A stretch of DNA of 64,000 nt. Source: Bacillota bacterium (GTDB lineage Bacteria > Bacillota > Clostridia > TANB77 > CAG-465). The stretch lies in the NCBI GenBank assembly GCA_023410645.1, contig JAEYPQ010000038.1:1-64000 (forward strand). The letters run 5' to 3'. Position numbers and translations under genes: made by a program. Shown here in pieces: positions 45,803 to 53,293 of this stretch. The notes beneath the pieces are model-generated. The model ran no database searches. It saw only the letters and a list, made by a program, of their open reading frames with translations, and was not told the origin of the DNA. How positions within the stretch are numbered: the first letter of the stretch is position 1; the number at the start of each line of letters is the position of its first letter.

Positions 45803-46285
45803 ATGAAAATAGCAGTTGTTTATTATTCACTAGAAGGAAATACTAAATATGTAGCAGAATTAATTAAAACTCAATTAAATGCTGATATATTTGAAATAAA
45901 AACTTTAGAAAAAAATATTAATAACAATAGTTTTTTAAAATTCTTTTGGTGAGGAAAACAGGTATTTATGAAAGATGAGCCTAAAATAGAAATATCGTCA
46001 AACTTCAATCCTGAAGATTATGATCTTATCTTTATAGGAACACCTGTATGGGCATTTAATTATTGTCCGCCTATAAGAACATTCTTTAAAGAATTTAAAT
46101 TCAACAATAAAAAAGTGGTGGTATTTTGTACTCATGACGGAGGTATGAAAAATACCTTAAATAATATGAAAGATGCTTTAGTTGGAAATGATGTAATTGG
46201 AGAATTGGATATTATTTCAGTTCTAAAGGATATAAATAATGCAAAGCAAAAAGTCTCAGAATTTATAAATAATTTAAAAATTTAA
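45803..46285 (+). pseudogene. Flavodoxin-like gene interrupted by an in-frame TGA
   Basis: This is a 160-codon frame from ATG 45803 (GGAGG 8 bases upstream) with the FMN phosphate loop VVYYSLEGNTKYVAE at the start and GTPVWAFNYCPPIRTFF in the middle. The single in-frame stop is TGA at codon 50 (45950-45952), inside FFW-stop-GKQVFMKDEP. Relatives have Gly there (WGGKQ), which a G to T change in GGA would give. ATG 45968 in the same frame could allow restart but would lose the FMN phosphate site. It is most likely a very recent nonsense mutation, or a sequencing error. No SECIS-like hairpin was seen right behind the TGA. Confidence 0.8.
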
Positions 46286-46313
46286 CAATTATACATAATA
46301 TTAAAAATTGTTA

Positions 46314-46350
46314 AAAAATGATACTATATACTTGATATAGTATCATTTTT
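46314..46350. terminator. Bidirectional terminator
   Basis: AAAATGATACTATA pairs with TATAGTATCATTTT around a 7-base loop, between convergent genes. Confidence 0.85.
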
Positions 46351-46576
46351 AATTATTATTATTTTGATTTTTGGCTATTTTTTCTAAATTATCATGAATA
46401 TCTCTTTTATATCTTTCTTCTTGAATTATAACAACTACTCTTCCAATTAATAATATTGCTATAATTAATACTAAACCGATATAGAAATTTATTATATTTG
46501 TAATAACCATTAATGCGACTGCTATAATCCAAATTATCTCACATAGTGCTATGACTAGTCTATCTTTTAAATACAT
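46349..46576 (-). CDS. Small two-helix membrane protein
   Basis: This 75-residue protein has two membrane segments (about residues 8-26 and 30-48), a charged tail (QEERYKRDIHDNLEKIAKNQ) and an Asn run at the end. ATG follows a GAGGTGAAAT site. The hydrophobic halves IVIIALCEIIWIIAVALMV-type and YIGLVLIIAILLIGRVVVII are consistent with a hairpin in the membrane. No family is recognised. It may be part of the envelope or a toxin-like peptide; nothing near it supports the latter. Confidence 0.65.
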   Translation of the reverse strand: MYLKDRLVIALCEIIWIIAVALMVITNIINFYIGLVLIIAILLIGRVVVIIQEERYKRDIHDNLEKIAKNQNNNN

Positions 46577-47335
46577 AAAATTTCACCTCACATTTTTATT
46601 ATATCATATAACAAAAAAATATACAATATATAACAAATTAATTAATATATTGTATTTTATTTACATAATGTAACAATAATAGGGGAGTTAATTAATCATT
46701 TTCCTATTGTGGCAAAAAAATATACAACTGATTAATAATGCAAAATTTATGTAATAGAAAATTTTTGAAGTTGTGATAAAATAAATAATAATTTTTAAGA
46801 TTTAAAATGAATAGTTATTTTTTATAATATAAAAATTTATTTTACAGGTTTAAGTGAATCAGGAAAATTAAATGTAAAAAATATTTTAAGGAATTTTTAT
46901 TAGCAAATGAAGAGTAGTATACAAGTACTATATGTTTTATGTTTTATTTTTTATTTAATTTATAATGTGTAGAGGATAGCTTTTAAATAGCTTTATATTT
47001 ATTTTGTATTGATTGCGCAAAATAATAATTTTGTGAAAAATAGGTAGCAAATTTATTGACTATTTTATCTATATATGATAATATAACAGTATATATTAAT
47101 TATACTATGTTTATTGCTCCATTTCAATTATACTATTAATTATTATATATTTAATATATATATTACTTTGTAATATTTTAATATTTCGTATTTAAATTTC
47201 AAATTTTTTTATTTTATATCTTTAATTTTACTATTCTAAATTTTATCATATTTTTAGGATACTAGTTATATTACCTATAAAATAAAAATGGCTTAAAATC
47301 GAAATATGGACGTCGTTTTTAGGAGGTTAATCAAT
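46577..47335. other. Gene-poor AT-rich interval
   Basis: About 750 bases with no open frame of note on either strand and a GC content lower than the surroundings. I see a possible promoter for the Xer gene (47056-47084), some short A/T direct repeats and nothing else that can be named. The piece 46857-46920 gives short amino-acid runs in different frames and may be a decayed gene. No riboswitch or tRNA was found. Confidence 0.6.
47056..47084 (+). promoter_or_regulatory. Possible Xer gene promoter
   Basis: TTGACT (47056-47061), a 17-base spacer and TAATAT (47079-47084). It would give a leader of about 240 bases. Confidence 0.45.
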
Positions 47336-48301
47336 ATGTATGACGACATACCTGAATTAGTCAATGAATTCATAGATTATATGATTGGAATTAAAAATAG
47401 ATCAAAAAATACTATAAAAGAATACTATTATGATCTTAGAGATTCAATAAAATTTTTAAGTTTAATTATTGAAGATAAAATTTCTTTTATGAAAATAAAT
47501 GATGAATTAATTAAAAATAAAAATATAAAAAATCTGGATGAAAAATTCATAAAAAAAATTAAACTTGAAGATTTATATTCATATATAAATTATTTATCAG
47601 TTAATCGTTCAGATAAACCTACAACTCGTGCGCGTAAAATTGCTACTTTAAAATCTTTTTTTAATTATTTAACTTTAAAGAAAAAAATATTAGATAAAAA
47701 TCCTGCTGTTGAATTAGAAACTCCAAAATTACCTAAAAGATTACCGAAGTATTTAACGCTTGATGAAAGTATATCCCTCCTCCACTCCATCGATGGAAAA
47801 TTTGAAAAAAGAGATTTATGTATAGTAACATTATTCCTAAACTGTGGTTTAAGGCTCTCTGAGTTGGTTAATATAAACATAAAAGATATTAAAGATAATG
47901 TTCTAACAGTTATAGGGAAAGGAAATAAAGAACGCTCTGTATACCTAAATAACGCTTGTCAGAAAGCTATTTCAGATTATATTAATATAAGACCTAAAAA
48001 CAATTTAAAAGATCGTGATGCACTATTTATTAGTGAACGTGGTACTAGAATTAGTAGAAGAAGCGTTGAGGTAATGGTAAAAAAATATATACTTGCTGCT
48101 GGTCTTGATCCTAAAAAGTATTCTCCTCATAAATTAAGGCATACTGCTGCTACTTTAATGCATAAATATGGTGGTGTAGATATACGTGCCCTGCAACAAA
48201 TACTTGGACATGAGAGTATTTCTACGACTGAAATATATACTCACATTGATAGTGAACAAGTAAAAAATGCACTTGAAAGTAATCCATTAAATAATATATA
48301 A
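47336..48301 (+). CDS. Tyrosine recombinase, XerC/XerD type
   Basis: This protein has 321 residues from ATG 47336 (AGGAGG eight bases before; the in-frame ATG 47306 has none). The N-terminal SAM-like core-binding domain is about 25 residues longer than usual because of a Lys-rich insertion (around KNKNIKNLDEKF). The catalytic set is intact: Arg in NCGLRLSEL, Lys in GKGNKERSV, HKLRHTAATLM, LGHESISTTEIYTH with the nucleophile Tyr. Xer proteins resolve chromosome dimers at dif. Nothing nearby suggests an integrated element, so a housekeeping role is favoured. XerC versus XerD is not decided. Confidence 0.9.
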   Translation: MYDDIPELVNEFIDYMIGIKNRSKNTIKEYYYDLRDSIKFLSLIIEDKISFMKINDELIKNKNIKNLDEKFIKKIKLEDLYSYINYLSVNRSDKPTTRARKIATLKSFFNYLTLKKKILDKNPAVELETPKLPKRLPKYLTLDESISLLHSIDGKFEKRDLCIVTLFLNCGLRLSELVNINIKDIKDNVLTVIGKGNKERSVYLNNACQKAISDYINIRPKNNLKDRDALFISERGTRISRRSVEVMVKKYILAAGLDPKKYSPHKLRHTAATLMHKYGGVDIRALQQILGHESISTTEIYTHIDSEQVKNALESNPLNNI

Positions 48302-48306
48302 AAAAT

Positions 48307-48330
48307 AGACTCTACAAATCAATAGAGTCT
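48307..48330. terminator. Terminator behind the Xer gene
   Basis: AGACTCTA pairs with TAGAGTCT around an 8-base loop, followed by seven T. Confidence 0.85.
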
Positions 48331-48341
48331 TTTTTTATATT

Positions 48342-48650
48342 CTAATATACTGGTAATTTTATAACTTGGCCAGCATAAATATTACTTTCTTCTAAGTTAT
48401 TTATATTCTTAATTTTAATTATAATATTTTGTCTATTTAAATCTTTATCAGAATTACTCTTACAAATTTCCCCAGCAATATTCCATAATGTATCGTTTTC
48501 TTGAATAAAATAATCTGATGTAATAATTTCTTCTTTTGCATTTATAAATGTAGTAAAAATGCCAAAACAACTGAAGATTACAAGTAGTAAAATTATATTA
48601 CTTTTTAAAATATTCCTTCTATTCTTTTTATTATTCATACTTTTTTTCAT
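48342..48650 (-). CDS. LysM membrane protein, YneA-like division inhibitor candidate
   Basis: This protein has 102 residues from ATG 48650, chosen because AGGGGTGG precedes it; the longer in-frame start 48704 lies upstream of that site. Layout: basic start (MKKSMNNKKNRRN), one membrane segment (about residues 19-38, IILLLVIFSCFGIF), then a LysM domain (FIQENDTLWNIAGEIC ... INNLEESNIYAGQVIKLPVY). Length and layout match B. subtilis YneA (105 residues), the SOS-induced inhibitor of cell division. The promoter has a LexA-like palindrome in its spacer. The YneA assignment is therefore supported by both domain and regulation. Confidence 0.85.
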   Translation of the reverse strand: MKKSMNNKKNRRNILKSNIILLLVIFSCFGIFTTFINAKEEIITSDYFIQENDTLWNIAGEICKSNSDKDLNRQNIIIKIKNINNLEESNIYAGQVIKLPVY

Positions 48651-48663
48651 ATAAACCACCCCT

Positions 48664-48747
48664 AAACAAATGTTCTTTATATTCATATTATAATATATAA
48701 ACATTTGTTTGTCAATAGTTATTTTATAAAAAACGAAAAAATGTTCT
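48664..48747 (-). promoter_or_regulatory. LexA-like operators and promoter of the LysM gene
   Basis: On the minus strand, TTGACA (48710-48715), a 17-base spacer and TATAAT (48687-48692) form a perfect sigma-A promoter. Its spacer holds the palindrome AAACATTTGTTT (48699-48710, box 2). Downstream, in the leader, lies AAACAAATGTTC (48664-48675, box 1); upstream, CGAAAAAATGTTCT (48734-48747, box 3). All approximate the Bacillota LexA box GAAC-N4-GTTC. Box 2 would block RNA polymerase directly. Confidence 0.75.
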
Positions 48748-48750
48748 TTT

Positions 48751-49374
48751 TTATTTTATTATATCATAAATCATTGTTTCAATCTCTTCTATTTTAATAT
48801 CTGCAATATTTAAAGTTAAAAATATTTTATCTCCAAAATCCTCTCTTATTACTTTTATAATCTCTTCATTAATGAAATTATCAATTCTGTTTTTTATTAT
48901 ATCATAAAATTTATATTCAAATTCAAATTTCTTAGATATATAGTTATATAGTTCTTTTTTACTGCAATTATTAAACCCTTCCTTAGCTACATTTAAATAT
49001 GTTCTTGATAATGGACCTGCACCAAGTAAAATACCACCAAAATAACGAACAATAACTATGCAAATATTAGTAATTTTCTCTTTATCTAACATATCGTATA
49101 TTGCTTTTGTGCCGGTACCTTGAGGTTCTCCATCATCATCAAATCTAGTAACATTATTACCATTATCAATATATGAATAAATATATACTACATGTCTTGC
49201 ATCTTTATAATTATTTTTTATTTTATTTATTGCTTCTTTTGCTTCAATTTCATTTGATATATTAAATATATAACAAAGAAAAGATGATTTCTTCTCCATT
49301 AATGTTGAATAAGATATTTCTCCATAATTTGAAATGAAATTATTTTTTATATTGGTTAAATAATAGTAATTCAT
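48751..49374 (-). CDS. yigZ: YigZ/IMPACT-family protein
   Basis: This protein has 207 residues from ATG 49374, which follows GAGGTG (the in-frame ATG 49386 is part of that site). Motifs: EKKSSFLCYIFNI, ARHVVYIYSY, DDDGEPQGTGTKAIYDML and IVIVRYFGGILLGAGPLSRTY, ending with a ferredoxin-like C-terminal domain. The family (YigZ, YvyE, mammalian IMPACT) has an Uncharacterised-fold domain linked to translation and stress control; the molecular role in bacteria is unknown. It lies just upstream of the LexA-controlled LysM gene on the same strand. Confidence 0.9.
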   Translation of the reverse strand: MNYYYLTNIKNNFISNYGEISYSTLMEKKSSFLCYIFNISNEIEAKEAINKIKNNYKDARHVVYIYSYIDNGNNVTRFDDDGEPQGTGTKAIYDMLDKEKITNICIVIVRYFGGILLGAGPLSRTYLNVAKEGFNNCSKKELYNYISKKFEFEYKFYDIIKNRIDNFINEEIIKVIREDFGDKIFLTLNIADIKIEEIETMIYDIIK

Positions 49375-49536
49375 TTTACACCTCATTAAAATTTATTATA
49401 ACATAAATCTAAGTATATTGAAAGTATATAATTTTATAGTTTGTTTATTATAGTTGCAATATATAATAAATAATGTTATAATTAGTTATTATTATAATAG
49501 TATTTTTATTTTGATTAAAAGAAAGGAGTTTTGACT

Positions 49537-49788
49537 ATGATATATCCTGCATTTATAACAGTTCCAATGATAAAAGTTAATGGTAATTGGTGTATTCCCA
49601 TATCTTATATTAATAATGCAAAAGATTTAATTTTAATTGTTAATATAAAGGATGAAAAGGAGCATAAGAAAACTGCAATAGGTGATTTTTTTATATTTGA
49701 TATAAAAAAGAATAGAATAAAATATGGTAACTCTTTTTATTTAATGGTTTCCACAACCGGTAAAAACAATTTTAAATTAGTCATTTGA
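49537..49788 (+). CDS. Unrecognised 83-residue protein
   Basis: ATG 49537 is eight bases behind AAAGGAG; TTG 49531 is possible but too close. The product has short alternating strands (YPAFITVPMIKVNGNWCIPISYI, DLILIVNI, FFIFDIKKNRIKYGN) and no membrane segment. No family is recognised. It is a lone gene with divergent yigZ upstream and a strong terminator shared with clpX downstream. Confidence 0.6.
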   Translation: MIYPAFITVPMIKVNGNWCIPISYINNAKDLILIVNIKDEKEHKKTAIGDFFIFDIKKNRIKYGNSFYLMVSTTGKNNFKLVI

Positions 49789-49806
49789 ATATAAATTAAA
49801 TATGAA

Positions 49807-49855
49807 AAATATAAATGGAGAAATTTACTTTAAATAAATTTCTCCATTTATATTT
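49807..49855. terminator. Long bidirectional terminator before clpX end
   Basis: Perfect 21-base arms (49807-49827 and 49835-49855) with a 7-base loop. The hairpin overlaps the last two bases of clpX and serves both convergent genes. Confidence 0.9.
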
Positions 49856-51143
49856 ATTTTTTATATTCGTAATATGGTTTTTCCTTATTTTGAACTACAC
49901 CTTTTGTTATTATACATTTTGATATCTCTTTGTTAGAAGGAACTTCATACATAGCATCAACCATAATATTTTCTAATATAGCTCTTAATCCTCTAGCACC
50001 AGTTTTTCTTTCTATTGCAAGATTTACTATCTCATCTAAAGCATTTTTTTCTATTTCTAGTTTTACATCATCCATTTTAAATAATTTCTTGTATTGTTTT
50101 ACAAGAGCATTTTTAGGTTTAGTTAAAATATCTAAGAACGCTTCTTTAGATAATTGATCTAAACTTGTAATTATAGGAAGACGACCAACTAATTCAGGTA
50201 TGAGACCATATTTTACTATATCGTGTGGTTGAACATTAGAGAATATCTTACCAATGTCTATATCTTTTTTAGATTCAATTTTAGCACCAAATCCCATTGT
50301 TTTTGTTTCCATTCTGCTTTGAACAATCTTTTCTAATCCTTCAAAAGCACCTCCACAAATAAACAAAATATTTGAAGTATCTATTTTCAAAAATTCTTGT
50401 TGAGGATGTTTTCTTCCACCTTGAGGGGGAACATTTGCAACAGTACCTTCAATAATTTTAAGTAATGCTTGCTGAACTCCTTCACCGCTGACATCTCTTG
50501 TTATAGAAGGATTTTCTGATTTTCTAGATATTTTATCTAATTCATCTATATATATTATTCCTTTTTCTGCTTTTGCTATATCAAAATCTGCAGCCTGTAT
50601 AAGTCTAAGCAAAATATTTTCTACATCCTCTCCAACATATCCAGCTTCAGTAAGAGTAGTAGCATCAGCAATAGCAAATGGAACATGTAGAATTTTTGCA
50701 AGAGTTTGTGCAAGTAAAGTTTTTCCACATCCTGTAGGTCCAAGTAATAAAATATTACTTTTTTGGATTTCTACATCATCGATTTTATCAAGATTTCTAA
50801 TTCTTTTATAATGATTATATACTGAAACAGATAAAACTTTTTTAGACTCATCTTGGCCAATTACATACTCATCTAGTATTCTCTTAATATTTTCTGGAGT
50901 AGGAAGTTCACTAGATTCTATAAGTTCTTTACTACCACGTTCATCAATACTAACATTTGCGTCCTCATCATGCATTATTTTGTAACATGCCTCAACGCAC
51001 TCATCACAAATATATATACCGTCTGGTCCTTCAATTAGTTTATTTACTTCCTGCCTTAATCTACCACAAAAAGAACAAAATATCATATCATGAACAAATT
51101 TCTCGAATTTTTCTTTTTCGTCATCTTTTCCTTTTCTTGCCAT
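49854..51143 (-). CDS. clpX: ATP-dependent Clp protease ATPase subunit ClpX
   Basis: This 429-residue protein has the full family length. The zinc-binding domain (FCSFCGRLRQEV ... GIYICDECVEAC) is followed by the AAA+ core: Walker A GPTGCGKTLLAQ, Walker B IIYIDELDKI, pore motif GYVGEDVE, sensor 1 and RTGARGLRAIL. The ClpP-docking loop IGF-type motif appears as TMGFGAKI. ClpX unfolds tagged proteins and feeds them to ClpP. It lies six bases downstream of clpP in the tig-clpP-clpX operon order. Confidence 0.98.
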   Translation of the reverse strand: MARKGKDDEKEKFEKFVHDMIFCSFCGRLRQEVNKLIEGPDGIYICDECVEACYKIMHDEDANVSIDERGSKELIESSELPTPENIKRILDEYVIGQDESKKVLSVSVYNHYKRIRNLDKIDDVEIQKSNILLLGPTGCGKTLLAQTLAKILHVPFAIADATTLTEAGYVGEDVENILLRLIQAADFDIAKAEKGIIYIDELDKISRKSENPSITRDVSGEGVQQALLKIIEGTVANVPPQGGRKHPQQEFLKIDTSNILFICGGAFEGLEKIVQSRMETKTMGFGAKIESKKDIDIGKIFSNVQPHDIVKYGLIPELVGRLPIITSLDQLSKEAFLDILTKPKNALVKQYKKLFKMDDVKLEIEKNALDEIVNLAIERKTGARGLRAILENIMVDAMYEVPSNKEISKCIITKGVVQNKEKPYYEYKK

Positions 51144-51149
51144 AATTAA

Positions 51150-51761
51150 TTATTTCCCCTTAGTTATATCATCTATATTAGACATTATTTCATCAACAAG
51201 ACCATATTCTTTTGCTTCATCAGCAGTTAAGAAATTGTCTCTGTCAGTATCTTTTTCAACTTGTTCTAATGGCTTTCCAGTTCTTTCACTTAAAATTTTG
51301 TTTAGTTTTTCTCTTGTCTTTAATATGTGTTCAGCATGTATTTTTATATCACTTGCTTGACCTTGAGCTCCACCCAAAGGTTGGTGTATCATTATTGTTG
51401 AGTTTGGTAATGCATATCTTTTACCTTTTTTACCAGCTGTAAGTAAGAAAGCTCCCATACTAGCTGCCATACCAACGCAAATTGTACAAACATCTGATTT
51501 TATATATTGCATTGTATCATAAATACCAAAACCTGCACTAACACTACCACCTGGACTATTTATATATAAATATATATCTTTTCCTGGATCTTCTGCATCT
51601 AAGAAAAGAAGTTGAGCAATAACCAAAGAAGCAGTAACATCATTTACTTCATCAGAAAGAAATATAATTCTTTCTTTTAAAAGTCTTGAATAAATGTCAT
51701 ATGAACGTTCACCTTTACTAGTTTGTTCTATTACCATTGGTACTAAACTATTATTTATCAT
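51150..51761 (-). CDS. clpP: ATP-dependent Clp protease proteolytic subunit ClpP
   Basis: This 203-residue serine protease has the catalytic triad visible: Ser in GMAASMGAFLL, His in MIHQPLGGAQGQASD and Asp in KDTDRDNFLTA. The YINSPGGSVSAG motif precedes the nucleophile. ClpP forms a two-ring 14-mer chamber that degrades proteins unfolded by ClpX or ClpC. ATG follows AAGGAGGTA. It is the middle gene of a conserved tig-clpP-clpX operon. Confidence 0.98.
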   Translation of the reverse strand: MINNSLVPMVIEQTSKGERSYDIYSRLLKERIIFLSDEVNDVTASLVIAQLLFLDAEDPGKDIYLYINSPGGSVSAGFGIYDTMQYIKSDVCTICVGMAASMGAFLLTAGKKGKRYALPNSTIMIHQPLGGAQGQASDIKIHAEHILKTREKLNKILSERTGKPLEQVEKDTDRDNFLTADEAKEYGLVDEIMSNIDDITKGK

Positions 51762-51797
51762 ATAAAATACCTCCTTAATTTTTATATAACTTTATAT

Positions 51798-53081
51798 TTA
51801 TTTTTCAATTACACTATTTACAACTATATTTAAAGCTTTTTCTTGTAAGATACTATCAGTTATGTATTTTCTTACACTTTGGTTTTCTTTGAAATTAGTT
51901 GTACTGCCATTTCCATAATTTGCATATAATTCATCAATTTTAGCATCAATTTCTGAATCTTCAGCTTTTAAATTTTCAGCCTTTACTATGTATTCAAGTG
52001 CAAGTCTAAGTTTAACATCTCTTGTAGCATCTGGAACTAAAGATTTTTTGAATTCATCTTTTGTAGTTCCCATGTATTGATAGTACATATCTATTGACAT
52101 ACCTTGATATGAAAGATTTTGTGCCATTTGTTCTAACATTCTATCTGTTTCATCGTCAATCATAGATTCAGGAATTACAACTTCTGTGTTTTCAACTAGT
52201 TTATCAGTTGCTTTGTGTTCTCTTTCATGTTCTGCTTGATGCTCTCTTTCATGTTTAACTTTTTCTTCAACATTCTTTTTATATTCTTCTAAAGTCTCAA
52301 ATTCAGAAACATCTTTTGCAAATTCATCATCAAGTTCAGGTAATATTTTTTCTTTAATACTTATAAGTTTTACTTTAAAAGTAGAATCTTTACCAGCTAA
52401 TTCATTACTATGATATTCTTCTGGGAATTTTACTTTTATTTCTCTTTCTTCTCCAACATTCATTCCAATTAATTGATCTTCAAATCCTGGAATAAATTGT
52501 CCACTACCTATTGTAAGTTCAAAGTTTTCACCTTTACCACCTTCAAAAGCTACTCCATCAACAAATCCTTCAAAATCTATTGTAGATATATCTTTTTCTT
52601 TTAATGGTCTATCTTCAACTGATACTGTTCTTGAATTTTTTTCTCTATCTTTTTCAATAGCAGAATCTATATCTTCTTTTTTTACTTTAGTATCAACTTT
52701 TTCAATTTCTAATTCTTTGTATTTTGATACAGTTGCTTCTGGTTTAACATAAAGAGATACTGTAAATATTAAATCTTTATCTTTACCTACTTGTTTTACA
52801 TCAAGTTCTGGTTTAGAAACAACTTCTAAATTATTTTCTTCAACTGCTTTTTTATATTCTGCATCAACACAGTTTTCTATAACTGCTTCGTACAAAACAC
52901 CTTCTCCATACATTTTTTCAACTACATGTCTTGGAACTTTACCATTTCTAAATCCTGGAACTTTGAAATATTTTGCATTTTTATTAAAAGCCTTGTCTAG
53001 CTCTTTTTCAAAATCTTTTTTATCCATAGTAAATTCTAATACAACTTTTGAGTTTTCTTGTCTTTCTACTTTTAAATTCAT
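51798..53081 (-). CDS. tig: Trigger factor
   Basis: This 427-residue protein has the standard length. The ribosome-binding tail is near the start (NAKYFKVPGFRNGKVPRHVVEKMYG, matching GFRxGKxP). The FKBP-like domain (FEGFVDGVAFEGGKGENFELTIGSGQFIPGFEDQLIGMNVGE) and the helical arm domain with repeated EHEREH residues follow. Trigger factor binds nascent chains at the exit tunnel and has peptidyl-prolyl isomerase activity. It is the first gene of the operon tig-clpP-clpX; ATG follows GGAGG. Confidence 0.97.
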   Translation of the reverse strand: MNLKVERQENSKVVLEFTMDKKDFEKELDKAFNKNAKYFKVPGFRNGKVPRHVVEKMYGEGVLYEAVIENCVDAEYKKAVEENNLEVVSKPELDVKQVGKDKDLIFTVSLYVKPEATVSKYKELEIEKVDTKVKKEDIDSAIEKDREKNSRTVSVEDRPLKEKDISTIDFEGFVDGVAFEGGKGENFELTIGSGQFIPGFEDQLIGMNVGEEREIKVKFPEEYHSNELAGKDSTFKVKLISIKEKILPELDDEFAKDVSEFETLEEYKKNVEEKVKHEREHQAEHEREHKATDKLVENTEVVIPESMIDDETDRMLEQMAQNLSYQGMSIDMYYQYMGTTKDEFKKSLVPDATRDVKLRLALEYIVKAENLKAEDSEIDAKIDELYANYGNGSTTNFKENQSVRKYITDSILQEKALNIVVNSVIEK

Positions 53082-53255
53082 TTTTAATCCTCCATTAAAT
53101 AAAATATATTGTGTTATTATAACTATTATATTATATCATAAATATATAAATTTTCAACCAATTTTATTAAAAAAATCACATTAGCACTTTTACAATAATA
53201 GTTTTAATACATATAAACAATATATAATTATCTTCTATATATAATATTTATATGA

Positions 53256-53290
53256 AACTGGCACCAAAAATTCTACTTTTGATGCCAGTT
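53256..53290 (-). terminator. Terminator of the glucan synthase operon
   Basis: AACTGGCACCAAAA pairs with TTTTGATGCCAGTT, one G-T pair, around a 7-base loop, directly behind the minus-strand gene. The T tail on the minus strand is short. Confidence 0.65.
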
Positions 53291-53293
53291 AAT

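Noticed and set aside
45950..45952. In-frame TGA read as selenocysteine or as glycine (code 25)
   Set aside because: TGA ends many genes here (for example the sigma factor and the 11510 gene), so it is a normal stop; no SECIS-like hairpin follows, and Gly is expected at this site from family alignments in memory.
47336..48301. Xer gene as integrase of a mobile element
   Set aside because: The flanks show no direct repeats, tRNA, cargo or plasmid genes; a housekeeping recombinase is the simpler reading.
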